NCBI GenBank assembly: GCA_030348385.1
Contig: JAUCFP010000006.1
Coordinates: forward strand, 186,001 to 250,000
Length of the DNA stretch: 64,000 nt
Source of the DNA: Cytobacillus sp. NJ13
Lineage (GTDB): Bacteria; Bacillota; Bacilli; Bacillales; Cytobacillaceae
Direction of reading: 5' to 3'
Part shown: positions 44,628 through 53,756 of the stretch, in pieces
Position numbering within the stretch: the first letter of the stretch is position 1
Layout of the letters: every line of letters begins with the position of its first letter
The notes under the pieces: model-generated
Told to the model about the DNA's origin: nothing
Databases searched by the model: none
The model's input: the letters and a program-made list of their open reading frames with translations, nothing else
Translations under genes and position numbers: made by a program

Positions 44628-44909
44628 ATGGAGGCATTTCCAATCATTCATACTAACTTCTGGGATGCTATAATCGCAGTGCCCTTAGTGGTTCTGCTGA
44701 CTCAACTGGGCAAAGTGCTCTTTAAAATTCCAAAACCATTTATTCCTGGGCTGGCTAATATCCTTGGATTAATCATTTCGGTTTTCTTTGCGCACAGGAA
44801 TAATCTGTGGGCGGGAATTTTCATGGGCTTTTTTTATGGAAATGCGGCATCAGGCTTATATTCTTCCTTAAAAACACAAATCCTTGCATTCAGGAAAACT
44901 GGTGAATAG
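44628..44909 (+). CDS. Small membrane protein with holin-like topology
   Basis: A 93-residue protein with three hydrophobic segments (AIIAVPLVVLLTQLGKVLF, GLANILGLIISVFFA, GIFMGFFYGNAASGLYSSL) and a short charged tail. This resembles phage/holin-like topology, but no endolysin or phage gene is adjacent. ATG 44628 has only a weak GAGG-type site. Function unknown. Confidence 0.65.
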   Translation: MEAFPIIHTNFWDAIIAVPLVVLLTQLGKVLFKIPKPFIPGLANILGLIISVFFAHRNNLWAGIFMGFFYGNAASGLYSSLKTQILAFRKTGE

Positions 44910-45034
44910 GGAAATGAAGAAAAAAGCCGAGTCTCGCTTTAATTAAAATATATGTTTTATTATACCCCCATAATATAAAGATTCTCCTTCGTATTCTTTG
45001 AATATAATCAAACACAAGTCACGAGGAGAAAAAT

Positions 45035-45652
45035 ATGAAATCACCAGCTAAGGGAGCCCTTGCGATGGTAATAGCAGGGTCTATCACGTTTTCAGTTGCC
45101 AATGGCATACTGAAAGCTACTAAACTTTTTTCAGAGGAACACTCTTCTGTTTTATCAGGTATTCAACAAAAATCTGAAGTAAACAGACAAGTTAACAAGA
45201 AGGGGGAAGCAAAAGTACCGGCTGCGCAAGAGAATGAGAAACAAAAGCCGATTACTGAAGATGTTCCTGCTTTTGAAGAATCATTAAAAAAGGAAGAGAA
45301 AAGCAATAAGATGATTGTTGCTGTTCAAACGAATACCGAAATATCCAATCGAAAACCTGCTGTTAATCCTGTTTCAAAAGCTGTATCTGCCTCAAACGAA
45401 AAACCATCAGTACCGGAGCCAGCCTCTGCGCCTGCGGGAAGCAAGACAACAAATGAAGCAGCGAAACCTGAGGCCAGCACAAAAGATCCAAACACACCTG
45501 CCTCTGGCACAGGAGGAGTTAGCACAACAAGTCCTCCTGCAAAAACACTCAACCATGGTCAGCAGGTTTCCCAAGCCGCAAAAGAAAAAGCTGAGAGTAA
45601 TCGGGTTAGCAAAGGAAAAGAAGACGAAGAAAACAATGGGAAAAATCATTAA
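45035..45652 (+). CDS. Secreted or anchored low-complexity protein
   Basis: A 205-residue protein with an N-terminal hydrophobic segment (GALAMVIAGSITFSVANGIL) and a long Lys/Glu/Pro/Ala/Ser-rich, apparently disordered tail. No cell-wall anchor motif or catalytic residue is visible. AGGAG precedes ATG 45035. Might be a spacer-type surface protein; unknown. Confidence 0.6.
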   Translation: MKSPAKGALAMVIAGSITFSVANGILKATKLFSEEHSSVLSGIQQKSEVNRQVNKKGEAKVPAAQENEKQKPITEDVPAFEESLKKEEKSNKMIVAVQTNTEISNRKPAVNPVSKAVSASNEKPSVPEPASAPAGSKTTNEAAKPEASTKDPNTPASGTGGVSTTSPPAKTLNHGQQVSQAAKEKAESNRVSKGKEDEENNGKNH

Positions 45653-45661
45653 ATCTATCAG

Positions 45662-45696
45662 AAAGGATCATCAGGAGACGGTGGTCCTTTTTCTTT
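45662..45696 (+). terminator. Intrinsic terminator
   Basis: Nine-base stem AAAGGATCA/TGGTCCTTT with an 11-nt loop and TTTCTTTAT. Confidence 0.8.
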
Positions 45697-45716
45697 ATAG
45701 TCAATAGTTTATTCAG

Positions 45717-45747
45717 CTAAAAGGCCTCTCCCCAACTGGGAAAGGCC
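45717..45747 (-). terminator. Intrinsic terminator of the GH18-CE4-GT2 gene
   Basis: Minus-strand stem GGCCT-T-TCCC/GGGA-G-AGGCC, AGTT loop, then TTTTAGC. Confidence 0.8.
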
Positions 45748-45754
45748 ATTAGAA

Positions 45755-48700
45755 TCATTTACTATTCACAATAGAATTATCCTGGGTTACATTGCCTTTT
45801 CGTTTAAGTTTATTCCAGCCAACGGTTACACCTTTTATAGCGGAGAATATCGATTTTACGACAACATAGGTCATCAGCTGCTTATATAAAATTCTCTGTA
45901 AAAACAATGAGGCCAGTGGTTTAGGGCTTTCTTTCTCCAGCCTGAAAGCATATAGGGAGGTAAAGAAATCCATCAAGTAAAAAAGAACAAATCCAATGGC
46001 TGCTTTTTCAGGTTTTGTGCTGAAAAGAGCAAAGATAAACAATATATCTGCAATAGGAGAAATAGTTTGATAAACATATTGAAAAAGCCACATGTTAGGA
46101 AGAGCAACATAACCTAATGAATGATGTTTTTTGTTAAATAATGCCTCACGATGTTTCCAAAGGCATTGGAGAGTACCATATACCCATCTGTAGCGCTGCT
46201 TTGCCAGGCTTTTAATATCTTCAGGCACTTCTGTATAAGCATATGCCTTTTCTTCGAATTCAATTTTCTTCCCTTTGCGCAATAGTGCAAGTGTGATATC
46301 CGTATCCTCTGCAAGTGTATCCTCACTAAAGTAACCAGCTTCTTCAACTGCAGACTTTTTCCATGCACCGATGGCACCTGGTACCACGGTAATGCAATTG
46401 AGAGCTGCAAAGGCTCTTCTTTCCAGGTTAAAGCCTGTCACATATTCAATATGCTGCCAGTTCGTTAGGAGATTCCCCTTATTGCCAACCTTTACATTAC
46501 CTGAAACAGCAGCCACTTGATCATCTTTAAAATGGCTAACAAGCAAAGAAATGGCATTTTCTGCGATGAGGGTATCAGCATCTAAAGCAATCACTATTTC
46601 CCCCTTAGCTTCCTTAAATCCAAGGTTTACAGCCGAAGATTTTCCGCCATTTGTTTTTCTAATTAACCTCACGCGGGGGTTGTCTGCAAAAGCTTCTTCA
46701 ACTGCACGAGCAGTATGATCCTTTGAGCCATCATCTATAATCAGTATTTCAAAATCCGGATAGTCACTGGATAAAATTGAATCTACGGTTTTGCATATGA
46801 CTTTTTCCTCATTATAAGCAGCAATTACTACACTGACATGAGGAGTAAAGCAAGGGTCAATCTTGATCTCTTTATACCTTTTGACCTGTTTCCTGGACAG
46901 GAAAACAAGAAAAATAATACGGAAAATACCTAAAAGAATGGCTGAGTAAAACAAAAAGCTAATTCCAGTGTTCCAGCTTTTAATGATCTTAAATACCGCC
47001 TTATCATAAACAGAATAAGGGTTTTCCTGATCAGCAATAGGCATGATCTCACTATCAGTTTTCCCAATTAAACCAGCAGTTGTCGTAAACGTGTAGCCGC
47101 GATTTTTAAGTGTTTCAATAATAATCGGAAGGGCTTCCACTGTTTTGGAGCGGTCACCGCCAGCATCATGAAGCAAAATGACGTTACCTTGGGACAGCTG
47201 ATCCAAGGTTAGATTTACAAGTTCATCTGCTGAAGATCCTTGCCAATCACCAGAGTCAATGGATTGGCCGACCATGGTATAGCCCAGCTTCTGAGCTTCC
47301 ATAATAGGAAGCTGCTCGTTTCTTGTGCCCAGTTCCGTATCTGCTATGTATGGAGGGCGAAAAAGTGTCATAGAATGGCCGGTTATGCCTTGAATTAAGC
47401 GTTGAGTTGCATTCAATTCCATACGTAAACGAGATGGTGTGATGGATGTAATATCAGGGTGTGTAAAGGTATGATTTCCGATTTCGTGCCCTTCATCATA
47501 AATCCTGTTAACCAGCTGAGGATGCATCATTGCATTTTCTCCAACGATAAAAAAGGTGCCTTTTACCTCATATCTCTTCAATATGTCCAATATTTTTGGT
47601 GTGTAGGCTGGATCCGGACCGTCATCAAAAGTAAGGACGATTTCTTTTTTGCTGGAATTACCATGGCGGATTACTTCAAAAGGCTTTGGATATTTAACAT
47701 AGGATTCCTTTTTTATCATTCCATTGGAATCCATTTCTATCGTCCTTTTTCCTTTTTCAGTTTGTGAAGCGATTTTCAAAACCTCTCCGTTCCCTGTATG
47801 AAGTGCTGAGAAAGGACTTTCAACAGTACTTAGCACTGGAGAAGGATTAATGTTTTCCTTAGGCTTGTTAAGAAATCTCCAGATAGAGGGATCCTCGGAA
47901 CCGAGACGCCATATTGCTATTCCGGTAGAGCCGTGATTTATTGCAAGGTTCATCTGGTTATAAAATGTAGCAGCATCCAAAAACCAGACAGTATGATTTT
48001 TTCCATTTTGTCTGTACCGTAAGTACGGGTTTCCAGCTTCCTTACTCCAATTGATATTGAGGTTAGCCTCGCTCCCCAGCTTCATAATATCTCCAAAAGT
48101 CAAGTCAGCTGCGGGCTTACCAGAATCTTCTTCCCAGTCGTAACCGTATGTTCCTAAGCCTGCAACCAATTTTCCGGAGGGAATATCAGCTTGATTCAAG
48201 TTCTCCTTTACCCAATTGGTTTGAGCTACAGGACCTGGTGTGCTCATGGAATAATGCTGGTCATAGAGCATGACAATCACACGGTCAGCGTATTTTGCTA
48301 AAGAAGCATAATCGTAGCTTTCATCATTCGGCGGAACATCCAATGTCACCATTAAACCTTCCTTGTGGAAGGCTTTATAAACCTTGCTCATGAACTGAGT
48401 AAAATGATCCTTGTCAGCTGGTTTAATTGCTTCAAAGTCAATATTAATACCTTCAAATTCATTTATTTTCACATAAAAAAGCATATCTTCAATAAAGCGG
48501 TCTTCAGCACCTGGAGCCGTGAATAACCGGTGGAGAACATCTGAATCCCATTTGTTGTCTATAAAATTATTCACTAATGGCAGAATTTTGATTTCATGTT
48601 TTTTTGCTTCTTTTACAATGGACCAGTCAATTGAGGACTTGAGATATAGATCTGGTGTAACATGCATCCACTCAGGGACTAGAGTGGTTATGGACTCTTT

Positions 48701-49450
48701 ATTTTTCTTGAAAGATGTTTTGCTATTCTTGTCCCAATTGACATAGAATCCATACACCTCTTGTTTTTGTGTAGTTTGTGACATGTTTAGCTTTTCTGAT
48801 TTATCTGCTTCAGAATTTATCTTTTGAATCTGAGATGCCAAATCTTCTTCACTAAAGGCATTGCTAATCGGATCTATATTTGTACTTGATGGGCTTTGAT
48901 CCAGATGCAGCTCAGGAAACTTGGGAGTTGTATTCATGCTCTCTATAAAAAATGTAAATATAATAACAATTAATAGAGTGAAGCCCGCACTCATTCGTTT
49001 AATGAGGGACCACCGGCTTTTAGCAGGGTCAAGAAATATATATTCCTGTTTTTCCTCATTTTTTTTCAGCCCCAGGTTATAAAACCAGTGGAAGAAAAAA
49101 TAGCAGACTAGTCCAACTAAACCTCCGAAGATTCCTGATGCAATTGATTCAGAAGTTAATATTTTGCTTTTAAGGGATGAAATTAGCCAGTAATCTTCAA
49201 ATGGGCCAAAATCCATGTAAGGCAGCTCGTGTATGTATGGTATAAACACAGTAATCAGAGTGCCCAGGAATAAGGCAATAATATTAAGACGCAGCAGCAG
49301 TGAACAAACAAACAATAATGGAATTCTAAAACTATCCAAAGGTAAAAATGCCAGAAAAAAACCTAGAGTGCTTGCAATTGCTCCTGCATTTCCGGAGACA
49401 GGTGCAAACAAAGATCTGACAATCCACCTGAAAAAACGATCCACATTCAT
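45755..49450 (-). CDS. GH18-like hydrolase / NodB polysaccharide deacetylase / GT2 glycosyltransferase fusion
   Basis: A 1231-residue membrane protein. Residues 20-170 hold several membrane helices; 230-530 a GH18-type barrel with the catalytic Glu at E340 (EGINIDFEAI) and YDQHYS; 600-795 a CE4 deacetylase with TFDDGPD (D609/D610) and H660/H664 (GNHTFTHPD); a helix near 830-850; and 870-1110 a processive GT2 with DDGSKD, DADT, AEDTD and QRYRW (1085-1089); then further membrane helices. This joins in one chain the functions PgaB (deacetylase+hydrolase) and PgaC (synthase) divide in PNAG synthesis. It probably makes and trims an exported beta-linked polysaccharide. Confidence 0.9.
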   Translation of the reverse strand: MNVDRFFRWIVRSLFAPVSGNAGAIASTLGFFLAFLPLDSFRIPLLFVCSLLLRLNIIALFLGTLITVFIPYIHELPYMDFGPFEDYWLISSLKSKILTSESIASGIFGGLVGLVCYFFFHWFYNLGLKKNEEKQEYIFLDPAKSRWSLIKRMSAGFTLLIVIIFTFFIESMNTTPKFPELHLDQSPSSTNIDPISNAFSEEDLASQIQKINSEADKSEKLNMSQTTQKQEVYGFYVNWDKNSKTSFKKNKESITTLVPEWMHVTPDLYLKSSIDWSIVKEAKKHEIKILPLVNNFIDNKWDSDVLHRLFTAPGAEDRFIEDMLFYVKINEFEGINIDFEAIKPADKDHFTQFMSKVYKAFHKEGLMVTLDVPPNDESYDYASLAKYADRVIVMLYDQHYSMSTPGPVAQTNWVKENLNQADIPSGKLVAGLGTYGYDWEEDSGKPAADLTFGDIMKLGSEANLNINWSKEAGNPYLRYRQNGKNHTVWFLDAATFYNQMNLAINHGSTGIAIWRLGSEDPSIWRFLNKPKENINPSPVLSTVESPFSALHTGNGEVLKIASQTEKGKRTIEMDSNGMIKKESYVKYPKPFEVIRHGNSSKKEIVLTFDDGPDPAYTPKILDILKRYEVKGTFFIVGENAMMHPQLVNRIYDEGHEIGNHTFTHPDITSITPSRLRMELNATQRLIQGITGHSMTLFRPPYIADTELGTRNEQLPIMEAQKLGYTMVGQSIDSGDWQGSSADELVNLTLDQLSQGNVILLHDAGGDRSKTVEALPIIIETLKNRGYTFTTTAGLIGKTDSEIMPIADQENPYSVYDKAVFKIIKSWNTGISFLFYSAILLGIFRIIFLVFLSRKQVKRYKEIKIDPCFTPHVSVVIAAYNEEKVICKTVDSILSSDYPDFEILIIDDGSKDHTARAVEEAFADNPRVRLIRKTNGGKSSAVNLGFKEAKGEIVIALDADTLIAENAISLLVSHFKDDQVAAVSGNVKVGNKGNLLTNWQHIEYVTGFNLERRAFAALNCITVVPGAIGAWKKSAVEEAGYFSEDTLAEDTDITLALLRKGKKIEFEEKAYAYTEVPEDIKSLAKQRYRWVYGTLQCLWKHREALFNKKHHSLGYVALPNMWLFQYVYQTISPIADILFIFALFSTKPEKAAIGFVLFYLMDFFTSLYAFRLEKESPKPLASLFLQRILYKQLMTYVVVKSIFSAIKGVTVGWNKLKRKGNVTQDNSIVNSK

Positions 49451-49551
49451 TCCCCCTAAGAAGTAATGTCGAATTATGTATAATAATTAATAGCTTAGGA
49501 GTGTAAATACAATTTACTCCAAACATCCAGCGGATCATTATTTCGACAAAA

Positions 49552-49583
49552 AATGACCATCAACTAAAAATTTAGGTTGTCAT
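49552..49583. promoter_or_regulatory. Inverted repeat upstream of the fusion gene
   Basis: AATGAC..AACTAAA pairs with TTTAGGTT..GTCATT across a 2-nt centre, about 100 nt upstream of the start (minus strand). It may be an operator; no T-run makes it a terminator. Confidence 0.45.
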
Positions 49584-49683
49584 TATACAATTTTGGGGGT
49601 AGGATGAAAAAATGTGTTTGTTTTTTTATGGTAATTAACGCGATTTACGATGATTCAATGTAAATAGGTGATATTTGTTTCAT

Positions 49684-50286
49684 TCAAGTTAATTTGAACA
49701 CATTATCTCCTTGTCTGCTCTTTAAGATTTCCAGAAGCTGTTCCGACATATAGTTTGAATCATATTCAAATCCATGATTTATCCATTCCGTAATCATTCC
49801 CAGTATTGCATGTACATAGAAGCTTGTCTGCAATTCACGATTGATTTTTGGGTTAAACTGTAAACCTTTAAGGTCTTTCAAAGTTACCTCTTTCAGTACA
49901 TCGCACAATTTGCTTTGCAATCCAGATAATGCATTAGATTTTACCATTAGGGAATAGAATTCTTTTTTATGACTAACATGTTCAAAGATTTTAATGGCAG
50001 AAGAGGTAAGGGTCTTTAACTCGAAGGTTTCTGTGTTTTTGTATGGTTCGCGATAGGAGGAGATTAAATCTTCTATAACATCATCGACCATTTCATCGAG
50101 GATATCCTCTTTGTATTCATAATGCTTATAAAATGTTCCCCTGTTGAGATTGGCTGTCTTCACGATATCTGTTACGCTAATTTTTTTGAATTCTTTCGTT
50201 TGCAGTAAGGATAATAGGGCATCCATTAAGGCTTGTTTCGATTTTGTTATTCTTCGGTCTATAGGGAGATTTTGCTTATTGGACAT
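49684..50286 (-). CDS. TetR-family transcriptional regulator
   Basis: A 200-residue regulator. N-terminal HTH: ALMDALLSLLQTKEFKKISVTDIVKTANLNRGTFYKHYEYKEDIL (shown in part); C-terminal helical ligand domain. The start is ATG 50286 (MSNKQNLPIDRRITKSK) after GGAGG. Divergent from the SDR gene, which it presumably controls; TGTTCA-type half sites recur in the spacer. Confidence 0.9.
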   Translation of the reverse strand: MSNKQNLPIDRRITKSKQALMDALLSLLQTKEFKKISVTDIVKTANLNRGTFYKHYEYKEDILDEMVDDVIEDLISSYREPYKNTETFELKTLTSSAIKIFEHVSHKKEFYSLMVKSNALSGLQSKLCDVLKEVTLKDLKGLQFNPKINRELQTSFYVHAILGMITEWINHGFEYDSNYMSEQLLEILKSRQGDNVFKLT

Positions 50287-50468
50287 AAATGGCCTCCATT
50301 GTTGAAAAAGAATGAAAAAATAATCAAAATACAATGAATGTGTTCAATAGTAGACAAATCGCTGCTAATTTGCTGATTGAATGGGCGTCTTTATTAACAT
50401 ATTATAAAGATGTAAGAGATAATCAACAAGTGTTCACTAAAACATTCAGCCGAACGGAGGAAATCTAA

Positions 50469-51230
50469 ATGAAGCTTCAGGATAAAGTAGCGATTGTAAC
50501 AGGTGCAGCATCAGGAATGGGAAAAGCGATTGCGGAGTTGTACGCAAAGGAAGGTGCAAGCGTCATTGCGGCTGACCTGAACCTGGAAGGGGCCGAGGCT
50601 GCGGCAAAGGAAATTACTGCGAATGGCGGAAAGGCCAAAGCTGTTCAGGTTAATGTTTCAAAACAAGAAGATATTGAAAGAATGATAGATCAAGCAGTAC
50701 ATGAATTTGGAACGCTGGATATTCTGGTGAATAACGCAGGAATTATGGACGGATTTGAACCTGTTGGTGACATCCAGGATGAACGATGGGATTTAATATT
50801 TGATATCAATACGAAAGGCGTCATGCGCGCCATGAGAAAAGCCATCCCGCTCTTTTTAGCAAAAGGGAAAGGGGTAATCATCAATACTGCTTCTACAGGC
50901 GGATTAAATGGTGCCCATGCAGGTGCTGCTTATGGGGCATCAAAGCATGCCGTAATAGGGCTTACGAAAAACACTGCCTATATGTACGCAAACAGCGGCA
51001 TCCGCTGTAACGCCATTGCACCAGGCGGTGTGGAAACAAACATCGCTTCTTCAATGAAAAACCTGAATGAATTTGGATTCGGCCGTACGAAGGCTGTTCA
51101 GGGTGTTATGCCAAGAGTCGGAAAGCCGGAGGAAATTGCACAGGTTGCATTATTCCTGGCATCTGATGATTCCAGCTTTGTTAATGGATCCGTGATTGTT
51201 GCTGATGGCGGATGGACAGCAGCGTTCTAA
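50469..51230 (+). CDS. Short-chain dehydrogenase/reductase
   Basis: A 253-residue NAD(P)-dependent SDR. Cofactor motif TGAASGMG (11-18), NNAG at 88-91, catalytic S142, Y155, K159. ADLN after the second strand suggests NAD preference (Asp). Resembles glucose/alcohol dehydrogenase-type SDRs; substrate unknown. CGGAGG precedes ATG. Single-gene transcript with terminator. Confidence 0.92.
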   Translation: MKLQDKVAIVTGAASGMGKAIAELYAKEGASVIAADLNLEGAEAAAKEITANGGKAKAVQVNVSKQEDIERMIDQAVHEFGTLDILVNNAGIMDGFEPVGDIQDERWDLIFDINTKGVMRAMRKAIPLFLAKGKGVIINTASTGGLNGAHAGAAYGASKHAVIGLTKNTAYMYANSGIRCNAIAPGGVETNIASSMKNLNEFGFGRTKAVQGVMPRVGKPEEIAQVALFLASDDSSFVNGSVIVADGGWTAAF

Positions 51231-51248
51231 GAAATAGCCTGATTTTTA

Positions 51249-51283
51249 AGTCATTAAATCATATTGATTTGATGGCTTTTTTT
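51249..51283 (+). terminator. Intrinsic terminator of the SDR gene
   Basis: Twelve- to thirteen-base imperfect stem AAGTCATTAAATCA/TGATTTGATGGCTT with TAT loop and T7. Confidence 0.85.
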
Positions 51284-51483
51284 GTGGAAAGAATCACAAG
51301 GTTGGGCTAAAACCTGAAGACCTTGAGTAAGAAAACTTTAATGGTTTTTTATAAAAGATACATAAGGTGGAGTTGTCCGGGAGTATGATGAAGTAGGCAT
51401 ATACCCGGAAGGAGGCACTTTAGCATTATATTAGGATTACACATTCAGCAAAAATGTGACAGGAATGTCTGTTTTTGACGTTA

Positions 51484-51511
51484 AAATGTGCCATTGGATA
51501 GGCACTTTTTA
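51484..51511 (+). terminator. Orphan terminator upstream of a cre-regulated gene
   Basis: Stem AAAA-T-GTGCC/GGCAC-T-TTTT followed by T's. The 200 nt before it hold only a start-less 22-codon frame (51369-51437, containing EYDEVGIYPEGGTLALY), perhaps a gene remnant. No ORF or RNA was otherwise recognised here. Confidence 0.55.
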
Positions 51512-51533
51512 ACGATTTTCCAACAAATTGTAC

Positions 51534-51562
51534 AAGACAGCTGTAAACGCTTTCATTATAAT
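51534..51562 (+). promoter_or_regulatory. cre box within a sigma-A-like promoter
   Basis: CTGTAAACGCTTTCAT (51541-51556) matches the cre consensus at 15 of 16 positions and has the full TGTAAACGCTTTCA core. It fills the spacer before a perfect TATAAT (51557-51562), so CcpA would repress. The -35 is weak (AAGACA). Confidence 0.75.
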
Positions 51563-51596
51563 TAAAATAACAAAGTAGGAAAGGGGATGCGTTCAG

Positions 51597-51728
51597 GTGG
51601 AACTTTTAATGGAACAATGTGAACATGGCCAGCAGGAAGAACCTTGTGAAAAGTGTGCCCCTAATTTAGAAGGGGAAGAGGGGTACGATACCTCTGAGTA
51701 TGACTATCATAAGAGACTGTGGTTCTAA
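51597..51728 (+). CDS. Small cysteine-containing protein, 43 aa
   Basis: GTG 51597 (AAGGGG upstream) or ATG 51609. Encodes MELLMEQCEHGQQEEPCEKC and ends YDYHKRLWF. The Cys/His pattern C-x-H...C-x2-C could bind one zinc. The cre-containing promoter and good codon bias support a real gene. No family known. Confidence 0.65.
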   Translation: MELLMEQCEHGQQEEPCEKCAPNLEGEEGYDTSEYDYHKRLWF

Positions 51729-51734
51729 GAAAAG

Positions 51735-51795
51735 CGGAAGCGCCTTGCCCACCCCCGTCTCGTGACCTCGAGGGGGGCAGGCGCTAAAGCTGGAC
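51735..51795. repeat. Bacillaceae GC-rich dispersed repeat fragment
   Basis: AGCGGAAGCGCCTTG..CTCGAGGGGGGCAGGCGC..AGCTGGAC is the kind of GC-rich repeat scattered in many Bacillus genomes. It is much richer in G+C than its surroundings and can fold on itself (GCGCC/GGCGC). Confidence 0.65.
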
Positions 51796-51816
51796 AATTA
51801 CAAACTATTGTATTTT

Positions 51817-51853
51817 AAAAAACACTTGGAGAAAGAATTTCCCAAGTGTTTTT
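51817..51853 (-). terminator. Terminator of the 2OG-dioxygenase gene
   Basis: Stem AAAAACACTTGG/CCAAGTGTTTTT, 12-nt loop, and T-rich minus-strand tail; may act in both directions. Confidence 0.85.
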
Positions 51854-51857
51854 CTAT

Positions 51858-52502
51858 CTATAATTTCTTTCTCCTCATCCATTGCGTAGCTGCCCATTTA
51901 TCACCGATGACAACAGGTGCTCCGCCATGAAGAGTCAGGTCGTTTAAGTTCTGATCATTATAAAAGTATTCGAAATACACTGCCATGCCTTTTTGTGGAG
52001 AAACGGAAATGTTAAGCTTTGGAAAATACGTTTCCCCGCCCTGTTCCACATCATTCAGGTACATGACAAGCGTGCTGATTCTCGGATTGCTTGCTGCTCT
52101 GCTGGTAGAAGAGAAGAAGTCAAAATGAGCTTTATATTCCTGGCCTATTTTATAATTAAGGATCTGAAGCCCTTCACCATGCTCAACTGGAATGTTCATG
52201 ATTTGTGATACTCTTTTTTCGATTCTCGCGACAGTTTCATTTTCCCCTTCATGGAAAAAAGTACTGCTGCTGGTTCTTAATTCATCAGCTTCAAGGGAGT
52301 TGGCAACTTTTGAACGCTGCATGCGATCTTTTGATTGCTGAATCAGCTGGTCACATTCTTCATGGCTTAAAACATTCCCCAGAATCACGATCAATGGTTC
52401 TGCAAATCTGGCAATTATATGAATTTCCCGATCTTCTGTAATAATCTTATTTCCAACATGATCAAAAATCGTTTGTTCTTTATAAGATGCATCCATTTCC
52501 AT
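51858..52502 (-). CDS. 2-oxoglutarate/Fe(II) dioxygenase, prolyl 4-hydroxylase type
   Basis: A 214-residue double-stranded beta-helix enzyme. The iron triad is H126-x-D128 (KAHFDFF) and H192 (TLHGGAP), with K202 (DKWAATQWMR) for the 2-oxoglutarate carboxylate; LVMYLNDVEQGGETYFP is the family core. Some bacillus homologues hydroxylate Pro in ribosomal or collagen-like proteins. ATG 52502 after AGAGG is preferred over the upstream TTG. Confidence 0.92.
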   Translation of the reverse strand: MEMDASYKEQTIFDHVGNKIITEDREIHIIARFAEPLIVILGNVLSHEECDQLIQQSKDRMQRSKVANSLEADELRTSSSTFFHEGENETVARIEKRVSQIMNIPVEHGEGLQILNYKIGQEYKAHFDFFSSTSRAASNPRISTLVMYLNDVEQGGETYFPKLNISVSPQKGMAVYFEYFYNDQNLNDLTLHGGAPVVIGDKWAATQWMRRKKL

Positions 52503-52774
52503 GTAAATCAACCTCTTTTTATTTAGTTTTCTGAAAATTCAATATATTTAAAGGCTGCTTGAAGTATTCCTATTTGTGCGTTCCTTCCTCCTATACAAAT
52601 GGATGTCTGTGTCAGTTTTTCAACTGGCTGAATATATTTTACACTCTGATATGAAGGAATTCTATCTTTTTTTTACTTGAAAACTATGAAAATAGAAAGA
52701 AGGCTTCTGCATTTTATTGATTTTCCGGAATATATTTCAATACATAAGCCAGTCTGAACAAAAGGAGATGGCCA

Positions 52775-53395
52775 GTGTATAGAAAAAGCGTTCAATACTA
52801 TTTAAGCCAAAGACGAAAGGGTAATTTTTCCACCTTTAAAAATGGGCTGATTATCATATTCGGAGCAACACTTGTGGCTGTTTCCCTGCAATTATTCCTT
52901 GTGAAAAATTATGTTATTGATGGAGGCATTGTTGGATTGAGCATCATCCTTTCACATGTCTTTCATGTAGATGTAGGTGCCTTGATCCTGGTGTTAAATC
53001 TCCCCTTTTTAGTGGCAGGCTTTTTCTTTTTAGGGGGAAGATTTTTGGTGTTAAGCCTGTTTGCCAGTTCCGTGCTGGCAGGGGAGACATACATATTGGC
53101 CCCATTTGAGGAAGTGACTAACCATCCCCTGCTGATCATTATTCTGGGCGGCCTTTTGCTGGGTATGGGAGTGGGTCTCATTATTCGGTTTGGAGCCTGT
53201 CTGGATGGTACAGAAGTTTTGGCGATTTTATTCAGTGAGCGTTTGCCTTTAACTATCGGGCAATGCATCCTTTTAATGAATACCATTATCTTTGGCAGTT
53301 CTGTTTTTTTATTCGGCATCACAGAAGCCGCATACTCCCTTGCAACATTTTTTGTTGCTTATAAAACCATAGATACCATTATAATGAAGTCTTAA
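52775..53395 (+). CDS. YitT-family membrane protein, short form
   Basis: A 206-residue membrane protein with about six helices: NGLIIIFGATLVAVSLQLFLV, VIDGGIVGLSIILSHVFH, and GMGVGLIIRFGACLDGTEVLA match DUF161 of the YitT family. The usual C-terminal DUF2179 (PII-like) domain of about 80 residues is absent. The start is GTG 52775 after GGAG. Function of the family is unclear. Confidence 0.85.
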   Translation: MYRKSVQYYLSQRRKGNFSTFKNGLIIIFGATLVAVSLQLFLVKNYVIDGGIVGLSIILSHVFHVDVGALILVLNLPFLVAGFFFLGGRFLVLSLFASSVLAGETYILAPFEEVTNHPLLIIILGGLLLGMGVGLIIRFGACLDGTEVLAILFSERLPLTIGQCILLMNTIIFGSSVFLFGITEAAYSLATFFVAYKTIDTIIMKS

Positions 53396-53461
53396 ACATT
53401 TTCGAATAATTTGATGGGCCAGGTGCATCCTAAGTGGTAAAAAAGCTGAAGGAGATTACTT

Positions 53462-53689
53462 GTGAATCCATACGAAATTACCAGCATGATTATTGATGAT
53501 GAATTTGATGGAGAAGAATATGTCACAACTGAATTTCTCCAGGAAAATAATACTTATAGCATAACATTTAAAAAAGGAGATCTTGAGGTGATCAACGCCT
53601 GGGTATTTAATGAAGGCTCGTCGCTTCCAGCGAATTTGTCTGAGGAGATGATCCAGATCATTAGAAATGATGTAAAAAAAAGAATATAG
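53462..53689 (+). CDS. Small acidic protein, 75 aa
   Basis: Encodes MNPYEITSMIIDDEFDGEEY and a mixed alpha/beta remainder. The GTG start at 53462 is preceded by AAGGAG. It lies 66 nt after yitT, with no terminator between, so may be its partner. Family not recognised. Confidence 0.6.
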   Translation: MNPYEITSMIIDDEFDGEEYVTTEFLQENNTYSITFKKGDLEVINAWVFNEGSSLPANLSEEMIQIIRNDVKKRI

Positions 53690-53721
53690 ACTATTGGTAG
53701 GTACACGCCTCTATTACAATA

Positions 53722-53751
53722 AACATCCCATCTCTAAGCAGATGGGATGTT
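53722..53751. terminator. Bidirectional terminator
   Basis: Perfect 12-base stem AACATCCCATCT/AGATGGGATGTT with a 6-nt loop, between convergent genes. Confidence 0.9.
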
Positions 53752-53756
53752 AATGG

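Noticed and set aside
44564..44674. ATG ORF of about 36 codons overlapping the 93-aa membrane protein
   Set aside because: Different frame from the better gene and no ribosome site.
44628..44909. Holin of a prophage
   Set aside because: Topology is holin-like, but no endolysin, phage structural gene or attachment site is nearby.
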